From: Lysobacterales bacterium
GTDB taxonomy: Bacteria > Pseudomonadota > Gammaproteobacteria > Xanthomonadales > SZUA-36
Direction of reading: 5' to 3'
NCBI GenBank assembly: GCA_021648125.1
Contig: JAKITK010000015.1
Coordinates: forward strand, 1 to 57,182
DNA length: 57,182 bases
The translations under genes were made by a program, and so were the position numbers. Positions 9,980 to 18,310 of the stretch are shown here, in pieces (position 1 is the first letter of the stretch; every line of letters begins with the position of its first letter). The notes beneath the pieces are model-generated. The model saw only the letters and a list, made by a program, of their open reading frames with translations, ran no database searches and was not told the origin of the DNA.

Positions 9980-10465
9980 ATGACAAACGAACAAAACACA
10001 GTGTCAAGAAAGGAAGCTAGTGAGGCCTTAGATTCTATAGTCACGAATAAACATAGGCTTATTGAAACTCAGCGCCCACCGATCTTGCTAACGCTATTAG
10101 CAAGCATTAGCTACGCGGCAATTATTTTTGGTTACGGCATGACTGAGCATGAAAACCTTTGGGCGCTCGCCATGTGGTTAGGCGGTTTGGGGTTTGCAAT
10201 ATCAGTGGGATTGTCTTATTACACCTCCCGAATTTTGGGGGTTAAACCAAGCATTATTCCAAAGTCCTCTGCTTCCATGCGGCTAACCCTTATGAGTGGG
10301 TTAGTCTTTATTATTTTAATTATTGGGGGCAGAGAGCTTCGCTTAATAGGGTTTGAATATGCGCCACACCTTGCAGCGTTACTCGCAGGCATTATTTTAT
10401 TCGCGTTAATGAAGAAGTACCCCACTGGCGAATATGTTGAAGAGAAAAATAATGACAACTCTTAA
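9980..10465 (+). CDS. Small four-helix membrane protein, function unknown
   Basis: This 161-residue protein has a charged N-terminal stretch of about 33 residues (MTNEQNTVSRKEASEALDSI), then about four transmembrane helices: ILLTLLASISYAAIIFGYG, a WALAMWLGGLGFAISVGL segment, LMSGLVFIILIIGG and LAALLAGIILFALM. I see no catalytic motif. The AGGAGA sequence gives a confident start. It overlaps the downstream regulator by 14 bp, so the two are co-translated. Pairs of a small membrane protein and a winged-helix regulator of this type recur in bacteria, but I know no assigned function. Confidence 0.8.
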   Translation: MTNEQNTVSRKEASEALDSIVTNKHRLIETQRPPILLTLLASISYAAIIFGYGMTEHENLWALAMWLGGLGFAISVGLSYYTSRILGVKPSIIPKSSASMRLTLMSGLVFIILIIGGRELRLIGFEYAPHLAALLAGIILFALMKKYPTGEYVEEKNNDNS

Positions 10466-10739
10466 TGCCACCATCCACGCCCCAAATCGACTACAGATCT
10501 GCGCCATTTTAGCAACATCAGCGGAATTAGAATTTAAGTTGATTAGAGAACATCTTGATGTGAGTGACTCGGTAGTATCTAAACACCTTAAGGTACTCGA
10601 AGAATCCGGCTATATCCAGTTAAAAAAACGCGCCGAATTTGGGCGCTCTAGAACCTGGGTTGCATTGACTTCCGAGGGCAGGAAAGCACTGAGTAGCCAT
10701 GTAAAAGCGCTAAAAGCAATTATTGCGGATGCAGTTTAA
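10452..10739 (+). CDS. Winged-helix transcriptional regulator (HTH_34/MarR-like)
   Basis: The 95-residue product is nearly all one winged-helix domain. APNRLQICAILATSAELEFKL leads into the recognition region LDVSDSVVSKHLKVLEESGY, followed by the wing IQLKKRAEFGRSRTWVALT and a C-terminal dimer helix. This is the pattern of the short MarR-like 'winged helix DNA-binding domain' regulators. The start is the ATG inside the end of the preceding membrane-protein gene; the upstream in-frame alternative codes for part of that gene. The symmetric operators upstream of the operon suit a dimer of this protein. Confidence 0.85.
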   Translation: MTTLNATIHAPNRLQICAILATSAELEFKLIREHLDVSDSVVSKHLKVLEESGYIQLKKRAEFGRSRTWVALTSEGRKALSSHVKALKAIIADAV

Positions 10740-10793
10740 TTTAGAGTAAAGTTACACCCAGAGCTCAAATCAGAAAGGATTGCTAGAAAATGG

Positions 10794-10860
10794 CTGCATC
10801 CCGGAAACGCGAGTAGCGTTATCTGGGGTCCAGTCGGTAAAACGAAACCCAGGTACCGAC
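10794..10860. repeat. REP-like palindromes in a gene-free stretch
   Basis: The stretch 10740-11263 has no convincing gene. Near its left end is a palindrome with stem AACGC-GAGTA-GCGTT framed by ATCCCGG and TCTGGGGTCCAG, resembling the widespread 'ATCCCGG...CGGGAT' repeats of gammaproteobacteria. A second inverted repeat, GTCGGT (10833) with ACCGAC (10855), follows at once. Further right (about 10900-11050) the plus strand could encode a short peptide tract (AGGFVALANQEGGRIVVEAL) bounded by stops, possibly a gene scrap that I cannot name. Confidence 0.5.
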
Positions 10861-11263
10861 CTGTTATAACTAAGGTGGAATATTTACCGTGTTTACATTA
10901 ATCAATGCCAGTACAGATTGAGCCTCCCCCAATAACCTCACTAATAACTCAGCCGGTGGCTTTGTAGCCTTAGCCAACCAGGAAGGCGGTCGAATAGTAG
11001 TTGAGGCACTGGCCAAATTCGATATTATCAACGCTGCATGCGTACATCGCACGGCCTACTGAAAATTGGCGAGCTTGCGGTTTGGGTAGGGGTTTCAGCA
11101 GTTCACCGCGATGCTGCCTTTGCCGCTTGTCGCTATATTATTGATGGGGTAAAAATTAGAGTGCCAGTCTGGAAGAAAGAATATTACACTTGCGGCGACT
11201 CAGGCTGGGTTGACTGTGAGGCTTGTGCGAGCAAAAAACAGCAGTCATGAGATATACTACGGT

Positions 11264-13558
11264 ATGAATTACAAATTCCAGGGTTTTGAATTACAGACTG
11301 ATCAGCGTATATTGATAAAGCAGGGTCAAGAAATTCCGATAACCAACAAAGTCTATATGTTTTTGGTATTGTTGCTTAAAAATGATAATCGTATAGTTAC
11401 AAAGAAAACTCTGGAAGAGGTTGTCTGGAAGGGTCGTATAGTTACCGATACAACTATTTACCAACTGGTAGCTAGGCTTAGAAATACCCTTGAAGACCAT
11501 GAAGAAAATGAACCTATTATCCAGACTGTACATGGTGAGGGTTATCGCCTGTTACCCGCGATCACAAGTAGCTCCCAAGCGCCTGTTATCGTACCTAAGA
11601 AAACTAAGTCAAAGCTATTTTCCAAGGGTTCTTTTTATAAGCTTATTGTGGTAATGCTCATCATCCTTTTCTGGCTTTACAGTATCGACAAGAAAGCTCA
11701 AGAGGAGCCTCAAGTCATCACCTCGGCCCAGGCTATGCCGTTACGGGTAAGTTTAGTGCCAGCAACATTTAGTAGCCAAAAGTTTTCAGATACAAGTACT
11801 GAGTGGTTGTTTGAAGGGGGCATGTTTTATTTGGCTGAACTGCTAGCCAAAAATTCTCCGCTGATTACCCAAGCACCACGCAAGCAGTGGCTTGAAGCGG
11901 AGGATAAAAGTGCCCTGGCGCTTGATCTGTTGGAGCATAAGAGTACTGATGTGGTGTTGCTGGTAGATACTGGTAAGGATGGCGATACCTACTTCTCTAC
12001 CATACAAATCAGAGACAAAAATGGAATCACCTCAAGTAATTCCTTTAGTGCAATTTCTATCCGACAACTGATGGCACAGGCTTCCAGCTGGATACAGACT
12101 CAGCTTCAGCCACTAGTTACTAGCGAGAATATAGTTACCCAGGACTTGAGCAAGGATGAATTTGCTGTAGAAAGCTTTATTCGGGGAATGTCCGCACAAT
12201 TACAGGGCGATAGTCGAAAGGCTATGAAGTTCTTCCAGCTTAGCACTGAACAGGATCCGAACTTCTTAAATGCCTGGTACGAGCTAGGCATTGCCCATCG
12301 CAAGCAGGGTGATTATGATCGTGCCCTGGCAATTTTTGCAACGCTGCTACAAAATCCGAATAAGTTCACCGGCAGAGTTAACAATGCAATTGGTATTACC
12401 CATTGGCGCAAAGGCGAATACAAACTTGCCGAAGCTGCACTTCAGACTTCACTGGAAAATGCGCGTGAGCGCGGTTCAAGACACCTTATAAGGACGACTC
12501 TGACCAATTTGGCAATTCTTGCCGCGAGACATAAAGATTACACTAGTGCCAGAAAGTTATTGGACGAAGCCCTGACTTTGATTGACCCTGAGAACGATCC
12601 TTACAGCTATGGAACTGTAATGAATAACTATGCCGGGATTGAGAACAAAACCAATAACAACAACAAGGCTGTTGAGTATTCGAGAACAGCTATTAATGCC
12701 TTCGCTAGGGCGGGCGATTTACGCTATGAGAATACTTCTAAGGCAAGGCTTAGTGGGGTTTTTATTAGCATGGGGCGCTTTAGTGAAGGGGAGGCACTGG
12801 CGCTGCAGACACTGGAATTCAGGCGCGAGTCTGAGGATCGTTCTGGAATGGTTTCAAGCTATAACAAGCTTGCCAGAGCTGCAGTTGCCACCGGCAGGTT
12901 TAGGCTTTCGGAGAGCTATTGGAACAAATCTTTACAGTTATTGATAGAGCTTGGCGACCGTCGCGACCAGGGCAATATATATGCTAGTTTGGCAGATGTC
13001 TATTTACGCGCTGGGCGCTTGCCTCAGGCGGCGGTACAGATAAAACTATTACAGGATAGGGCGACTGAGCTTGATGCAGAAACGCTTAGGCACCGACATC
13101 AAACTTTAGTCTTGCGCTTGGCCTTGGCACAAGGTGAGTTACAGCAAGCGACCGAGATGCTGGCCCTGATGGATGCTGATAAAAGCGCAGAGACTGCACT
13201 TTATCAGGGCGATCTGTTAGGTGCTAAAGGAGACTATCTGGCTGCTGAGACAGCCTATCTTAAGGCTGCAACCCTGATGGCTGGCAGCGGCAAAAATTTG
13301 GTGCTGACTGAAATTCAGAACAGATTAACTAATTTATATCTTGAAACAAATATTGATAAAGCCCAGGCAAGCATTGATAAAACCGAGCAATTTTCACCTT
13401 TTTTATACCCACTAATGAAATATCAGGCCATTGTTAGCCATAAACAAGGCCAGCACTTCCTGGCAGTTAGCCAGCTACAACAACTCAAGGCTAGCGCCAA
13501 CGAATTCTGGCAAGCGCAAGATCAATTGTTACTGGAAGAGTTCAGCGGCGAACTCTAA
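11264..13558 (+). CDS. CadC-like membrane regulator with TPR sensor domain
   Basis: The 764-residue product has an OmpR/CadC-type winged-helix DNA-binding domain at residues about 5-100 (ITNKVYMFLVLLLKNDNRIV, TTIYQLVARLRNTLED, IQTVHGEGYRLLP), one transmembrane helix near 125 (FYKLIVVMLIILFWLYSI), and a long extracytoplasmic part rich in tetratricopeptide-like helix pairs (NFLNAWYELGIAHRKQGDYD, GRVNNAIGITHWRKGEYKLA). It binds DNA from the membrane, like CadC and ToxR, without a phosphorylation domain. I start at the ATG of MNYKFQGF; a TTG 18 codons upstream is less likely. The secreted-protein genes immediately downstream on the same strand are possible targets. Confidence 0.85.
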   Translation: MNYKFQGFELQTDQRILIKQGQEIPITNKVYMFLVLLLKNDNRIVTKKTLEEVVWKGRIVTDTTIYQLVARLRNTLEDHEENEPIIQTVHGEGYRLLPAITSSSQAPVIVPKKTKSKLFSKGSFYKLIVVMLIILFWLYSIDKKAQEEPQVITSAQAMPLRVSLVPATFSSQKFSDTSTEWLFEGGMFYLAELLAKNSPLITQAPRKQWLEAEDKSALALDLLEHKSTDVVLLVDTGKDGDTYFSTIQIRDKNGITSSNSFSAISIRQLMAQASSWIQTQLQPLVTSENIVTQDLSKDEFAVESFIRGMSAQLQGDSRKAMKFFQLSTEQDPNFLNAWYELGIAHRKQGDYDRALAIFATLLQNPNKFTGRVNNAIGITHWRKGEYKLAEAALQTSLENARERGSRHLIRTTLTNLAILAARHKDYTSARKLLDEALTLIDPENDPYSYGTVMNNYAGIENKTNNNNKAVEYSRTAINAFARAGDLRYENTSKARLSGVFISMGRFSEGEALALQTLEFRRESEDRSGMVSSYNKLARAAVATGRFRLSESYWNKSLQLLIELGDRRDQGNIYASLADVYLRAGRLPQAAVQIKLLQDRATELDAETLRHRHQTLVLRLALAQGELQQATEMLALMDADKSAETALYQGDLLGAKGDYLAAETAYLKAATLMAGSGKNLVLTEIQNRLTNLYLETNIDKAQASIDKTEQFSPFLYPLMKYQAIVSHKQGQHFLAVSQLQQLKASANEFWQAQDQLLLEEFSGEL

Positions 13559-13799
13559 AAAGTGCAGTTCCCCTAAGGCCGGAATGAGTTGTGGTGCAGC
13601 GGTGAGTTACTACAAGCACAAACTCCAGGTGCGCAAATAACAGGTCTTTTCAAGCCTTAACAGCCAATTCCCCTGTTTTATAAGCAAAAGTCAGAAGTTT
13701 ATAAGAAGTAACCAGCTGGCTTGGCATTATAGTTACTGTATGCAAGCAGGTGGGTTAAAAATCATCTTGCGGACTATATCTTTGCAATAGGGAAAGCTT

Positions 13800-14711
13800 A
13801 TGAAAAAATCAATTCGTACAATTCAGTTAATCCTGGCTATTATATTTTCACCAACGCTACTTGCTGCTGGTGGAGTTATAGAAATCAATCAGGTTTGCGC
13901 CACCCAATTAGGTTGCTTTAGCGGCGATACTAGTGGCTATCCTGTAACTATTACCGGCACTGCTGGTAGTAGTTATAGGTTGACCAGTGATTTGGTTCTG
14001 GCCAATAGCAATATATCTGGTATAAGCATCACGGCTCCTGATATATCTATTGATCTAAATGGCTTTTCAATAATCAGCCAGGCATGTGTTGGTGCTACCA
14101 GCAACTGTGCCCCAGCCACTGGCAACGGCCGTGGAATAAGGGTTCAATCAGTCTTATATAATGGGGTCTCGGTTAAAAATGGTAAGGTTATTGGTATGGG
14201 CCAAACTGGGATTTCACTAATTGGATCATACTCCAGGATCGAAAATGTCACTGCGCAATGGAACAGGCTGACCGGGATGTTTGTTGGTCAAAATTCTTGG
14301 GTAAATAAAAGCGGTGCATTTGAAAATGGCGGCGACGGTATTCGCTTCGGAGATGGGGCAAATATAAAAGATAATACTGCCATAAGTAATGGTGGTAATG
14401 GGCTGAAAGGCTTTTCGAGTGCCGTTATTGAAGGCAATATTGCTAACGACAATGTGGCAGATGGTATCTTTGCCCAAGGAGCGGCTTCAGTAATAACCGG
14501 TAATACCGCGAGCAGTAATGGTAATGATGGTATAGCATGCGCGTTTGACTGCCTGGTAACAAATAATATTGTTAGCTCAAATGTCAGCTGGGGCCTTAAT
14601 ATATTTTTCAGGATAGCCTATAGAGACAATATTATATATGGCAATGGGTTAGCAGTTAATGGAGGTGTAAATATGGGAGGTAATTTATGTGGGGGTGCCG
14701 TTTGCCCATAA
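13800..14711 (+). CDS. Secreted parallel beta-helix protein
   Basis: The 303-residue product has a signal peptide (MKKSIRTIQLILAIIF...LLAAG) and then repeated short turns typical of right-handed parallel beta-helices: ISITAPDISIDLNGFSI, VSVKNGKVIGMGQTGISLIG, GDGIRFGDGANIKDNTAISN, VIEGNIANDNVADGIFAQGA, VITGNTASSNGNDGIAC. The N..G.G motif repeats about every 22 residues. Such folds occur in polysaccharide lyases and surface proteins; no catalytic residues can be assigned. It overlaps the next gene by 25 bp, which suggests the two are made together. A 241-bp gap upstream shows no feature beyond an AGGGAA ribosome binding site. Confidence 0.75.
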   Translation: MKKSIRTIQLILAIIFSPTLLAAGGVIEINQVCATQLGCFSGDTSGYPVTITGTAGSSYRLTSDLVLANSNISGISITAPDISIDLNGFSIISQACVGATSNCAPATGNGRGIRVQSVLYNGVSVKNGKVIGMGQTGISLIGSYSRIENVTAQWNRLTGMFVGQNSWVNKSGAFENGGDGIRFGDGANIKDNTAISNGGNGLKGFSSAVIEGNIANDNVADGIFAQGAASVITGNTASSNGNDGIACAFDCLVTNNIVSSNVSWGLNIFFRIAYRDNIIYGNGLAVNGGVNMGGNLCGGAVCP

Positions 14712-15529
14712 TTACTTTCCATCCGGTTGCTGCTTATAGACTATTTAGCGTTGTAGGTGCTGCAATAATGCTGCTTGGCATGGCTGCCAATGTTGTTGCG
14801 CAAACAGCAACTGCTTTAAATACACTAAATTTTGTTGGTGATATAGATACTAGCCTTCCTGCAAGTGGCGGTACTGCTTATAACAGTGATGATGCCATAA
14901 TAGATTTTAGTATTGCCACTGAGCTTTCAACCAGCAGCAATGAGCTGGGTACACTGGGTGCTGCGGGTATTGATGGGTTCCATAAGACTGGTGATGGTTG
15001 TGGGGATTCTGTATATTCGCTGGATATCACCACTCTGATTGCTGGTACAGCAATGCGGCCAGCGGATGTCTTTACCGCAGCTGGCGTGAAGGTATTAGAT
15101 GCCAGTACAGCCGGAGTTCCTGATGGTGTCAATATTAACGCCCTTAGCCGCGATCCTAGTAATTGTGATTTAATCATTTCCATAGACACAACTGCGCTAT
15201 TAAGTGGTAGCGCATTTAGAGCCGATGACTTAATCCGCTGGAATAGCAGCAACGGGTTTAGCTTGTTCCAGCAAACTAACTTTGGCGCTAACATAGATGC
15301 GGTGCATTACCTTAGCGCATCCCGCTGGCTGGTCAGCCTAGAGGTAAGCACTCAGTTACCCGACCTTGCCGGTCTGGATGAACAAATATTTGAAATTGGC
15401 CCCACATTTCAGCTATTAGCGCTGGATTTAAGAAGTATTGATAATTCCTGGGATGCCGCTGGTGTCAACGCTTTATGGGCATTGCCGCAACCGCTTACCG
15501 AATCTATTTTTTCAGATAGTTTTGAGTAG
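14687..15529 (+). CDS. Secreted protein with IFSDSFE C-terminus, function unknown
   Basis: This 280-residue product has a long N-region, then a hydrophobic signal core (LFSVVGAAIMLLGMAANVVAQ). The mature part is rich in Asp, Ser and Thr with lines such as DGFHKTGDGCGDSVYSLDIT and NINALSRDPSNCDLIISIDT, consistent with a beta-propeller or beta-sandwich. It ends in ESIFSDSFE, close to the short IF(A/S)DGFE-type tail seen on many secreted proteins of Gammaproteobacteria. GGGAGG six bases before the ATG at 14687 supports this start, inside the end of the beta-helix gene. Confidence 0.65.
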   Translation: MWGCRLPIITFHPVAAYRLFSVVGAAIMLLGMAANVVAQTATALNTLNFVGDIDTSLPASGGTAYNSDDAIIDFSIATELSTSSNELGTLGAAGIDGFHKTGDGCGDSVYSLDITTLIAGTAMRPADVFTAAGVKVLDASTAGVPDGVNINALSRDPSNCDLIISIDTTALLSGSAFRADDLIRWNSSNGFSLFQQTNFGANIDAVHYLSASRWLVSLEVSTQLPDLAGLDEQIFEIGPTFQLLALDLRSIDNSWDAAGVNALWALPQPLTESIFSDSFE

Positions 15530-15610
15530 TCTGCTTGGGTAGAGGTGCCCGGCCTTGAATTCTTTGGAATTGCCCACATAAATATCAGACACTACAGTGC
15601 CTGATTTTAT

Positions 15611-16537
15611 ATGAAATATACCCTGATTTTATTTTTTAGTCTGTTCTCCTTGCAAGCTTCAGCGCAAGCAATTCAAAGCTCTGATGCTGGATTACTCACG
15701 GCAGAGCACGAAACTGAGTTTTTACGCATCCACAAGGATACCAAGGGTAGGACAATTGCTTTGCAATTAGCAAATGCCAGGCATATTCCAGAGCAGGACG
15801 CTGCCAATGATTTGGTTGTGGATTTAATCAGCGCCGCGCATATTGCGGATAAATCTTATTATGAAAACCTTAATGAATTTTTCAAGACCTATGATGTGGT
15901 TTTATACGAACTGGTTGCGCCAGAAGGGACTAAAGTTGGTGAAAATACAGACAGCAAAAATAAAAGCCTGATTTCATCTTTGCAAAGGGGTATGCAAAAT
16001 GCTTTGGGTTTGTCTTTCCAATTTGACGAAGTAGATTATCTAGCCAGTAATTTTGTACATACTGATATTTCACTAACTGATTTTAAGCAAAGTATGACCG
16101 ACAAAGGCGAGTCTTTCTTATCTATGTTTTTGAAGGTATGGCTTGTTGGTATGCAATAGCAAATGTCTAATCAAAATGCCGCGACTGATGCTAAGTTATT
16201 ATTGGCTTTGTTTTCATCAACGCTAGAGCGCGATTTAAAAGTCATAGCGGCACAGCAAATCATCGAAATGCGCCCGACCATGGATGCTCTTGAAGGCGAA
16301 AGTGGTTCAACAATTATCACTACAAGAAATCTGAAAGCCTTACAGGTTCTGAAACAAGAGATTGAAAAAGGTCACAAGAAGCTTGCTATTTTTTATGGTG
16401 CAGCCCATATGCCGGGGATAGAAGAAGGGCTGGTTGAAGAGTTTGGAATGAAGCTTGATCAAATCAACTGGGTGGATGGCTGGGATTTAAGGGTGTCTGT
16501 GATGGCAACAGAAGCAGATGTGGAGAACGCCCTGTAA
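15611..16537 (+). pseudogene. Second TraB/GumN-family copy, interrupted by an amber codon
   Basis: This is a close paralogue of the protein at 8841: same signal peptide style (MKYTLILFFSLFSLQASAQ), same VDLISAAHIADKSYYENL and IFYGAAHMPGIEEGL motifs, same ending. A single TAG at 16157-16159, where the intact copy has CAG, interrupts an otherwise continuous frame; the remaining 124 codons are intact. Without suppression only a 182-residue piece lacking the second conserved motif would be made. The 60 bp before the ATG also match copy 1 (CTTGAATTCTTTG), so promoter and gene were duplicated together. The rest of the frame has not decayed, so the mutation is recent or a base-call error. Confidence 0.8.
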
Positions 16538-16605
16538 CAGTTGCTAGTCATCATATCAGCGGTGGTTCTTGGTAGTGTTTAGACGATCAAAATGGATAGA
16601 CCACC

Positions 16606-18114
16606 TCAGGTGCCGCAAAATGTATTTGCTATCACTTCGCCCGGTTTCGGGGGAAGTTGGTAAAGGTCGTTTCCTTGTTGCTGTGTGTGGGGGTTTTGCA
16701 ATACCTTATGCAGGGCATGGAACGCCGTGAAGTCATTGTGGTCTTCTGCAGCGCGTATCACAGCTTCGATTTGGTGATTGCGCGGAATGTAAACAGGGTT
16801 GATGGTTTGCATTTTTATTTGTCGTTGTTTGTCGCTTTGGGTTTCATCATCTAAGCGTGTACGCCATTGCGTTAGCCAGTCATCTAGTTGCTCCGGCTTA
16901 TCAAATAAATTACGCAGTGCATTTTCGTGTTCAGTGTTGCTTTCACATATTTGTTTATTTAAGCGTGAAAGGTGAAAGAAAGTGAGGGTGAAATCTGCGC
17001 TGTTTGCCGCCATGGTTTCAAACAGTGCTTCGATCAATGCTTTGTCATCGTTGCCTTGAGTGCTGTTGGTTAAACCGCATTTGACGCGCATTCCAGCCAG
17101 CCATTTATTTTCATGAGTGTCGATGTAGGTTTTCAAAATCTCTTGCGCGATTTCAATAGCAGCTTCGGGAGTTTGTGCAAGCAAGGGTAATAATGTTTCC
17201 GCAAGCCGCGATAAATTCCAAAGTCCGATAGAAGGCTGGTTGTTGTAGGCATAACGCCCATTGCGGTCAATGGCGCTAAAAACTTTGTTGTGTGCATAGT
17301 CGTCCATAAATGCACAAGGGCCGTAATCAATAGTTTCGCCAGCAATCGACATATTGTCAGTATTCATTACGCCATGAATAAAACCCAGTTGCATCCATTG
17401 TGCGATGAGTACGGCTTGTCGATCAACGACGGCCTGCAAGAAATTCGCGTAGGTGATCTCTGAGTTACCGGCTTGTGATTTGATTTGTGGATAGTTGCGT
17501 TCGATCACATGGTCAGCCAGTTTTTTTACTGCATCTGTTTTGCCTTGCGCTGCGAAAAACTGAAATGTGCCTACGCGAATAAAGCTGGTAGCAATACGGG
17601 TAATGATCCCTCCTGGCAGCAGTTGTTCTCTGTGCACGATTTCGCCGGTGGTTACTGCCGCTAGTGCGCGTGTACTGGGCACGCCAAGTTTTTCCATCGC
17701 CTCGCTGACCAAATACTCGCGCAGCACTGGACCTAATGCTGAACGACCGTCACCACCGCGTGAATAAGCCGTGCGCCCGGATCCCTTCAATTGCAAATCA
17801 AAGCGCTTGCCGTCAGGGTTAACAATTTCGCCCAATAAAATTGCGCGGCCATCCCCAAGCTGTGGGTTGAACTGGGAGAACTGATGGCCAGCATAAGCCA
17901 TAGCCAACGGTTCGGCTCCAGTGGGAATAATATTGCCAGAAAAAATTCCAACAGCATTGTTTGAGTCATAATTTTTGGCAGATAAACCCAGCGATTCAGC
18001 AAGGTCTTGATTGAACTTAATCAGCGTTGGCTCGGCAACCGGTGTGGGCTTGGTTTTGGTGTAAAACTCATCTCCCAATGTTATGAATTGATTCTCAAAC
18101 GGGATTGTATTCAT
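16606..18114 (-). CDS. selO: Protein adenylyltransferase SelO (YdiU)
   Basis: SelO is a pseudokinase-fold enzyme that transfers AMP to Ser, Thr and Tyr of proteins, in E. coli linked to the oxidative-stress response. Present here are AMAYAGHQFSQFNPQLGDGR, LKGSGRTAYSRGGDGRSALG, HGVMNTDNMSIAGETIDYG (the inverted ATP-binding loop with its metal-binding Asn and Asp), and a cysteine three residues from the end (TFCGT), the position taken by selenocysteine in animal SelO. The 502-residue length is usual. The gene converges with the broken TraB-like copy and diverges from the NRAMP-like gene. Confidence 0.95.
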   Translation of the reverse strand: MNTIPFENQFITLGDEFYTKTKPTPVAEPTLIKFNQDLAESLGLSAKNYDSNNAVGIFSGNIIPTGAEPLAMAYAGHQFSQFNPQLGDGRAILLGEIVNPDGKRFDLQLKGSGRTAYSRGGDGRSALGPVLREYLVSEAMEKLGVPSTRALAAVTTGEIVHREQLLPGGIITRIATSFIRVGTFQFFAAQGKTDAVKKLADHVIERNYPQIKSQAGNSEITYANFLQAVVDRQAVLIAQWMQLGFIHGVMNTDNMSIAGETIDYGPCAFMDDYAHNKVFSAIDRNGRYAYNNQPSIGLWNLSRLAETLLPLLAQTPEAAIEIAQEILKTYIDTHENKWLAGMRVKCGLTNSTQGNDDKALIEALFETMAANSADFTLTFFHLSRLNKQICESNTEHENALRNLFDKPEQLDDWLTQWRTRLDDETQSDKQRQIKMQTINPVYIPRNHQIEAVIRAAEDHNDFTAFHALHKVLQNPHTQQQGNDLYQLPPKPGEVIANTFCGT

Positions 18115-18190
18115 AGCTTTGCCTGTGGGAATAAAGGTGGGCGGTAGGTGGTATTTTAATTCATGCTTGAACAGTTAACGGCACAGCAAT

Positions 18191-18287
18191 CTATATTATC
18201 AAATCCCCAATCGTAGGGTGGGCATTTATGTACAGGATGTACGGTATGTCGCGGGCGCATGGATGCGCAAGAGCGACCATGCCCACG
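18191..18287. repeat. 97-bp structured repeat, copy 2
   Basis: This is the second copy of the element at 8613, differing at 2 of 97 positions, both near the left hairpin arm (CGTAGGG here, CCTAAGG there). Here the outer arm reads GTAGGGTGGGCAT, identical to the core of the short inverted repeat at 6293. It again sits in a divergent gap (selO and the NRAMP-like gene), in the same orientation, ending about 24 bp before the NRAMP start, where its hairpin could affect the operon's promoter or leader. Confidence 0.8.
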
Positions 18288-18310
18288 CGTAAATCTGCAA
18301 TAATGCTCGA

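Noticed and set aside
16157-16159. Stop codon in the TraB-like paralogue as a recoding site
   Set aside because: The codon is TAG, not the TGA used for selenocysteine, there is no sign of pyrrolysine use, and the intact copy has glutamine here. A nonsense mutation or read error is simpler.
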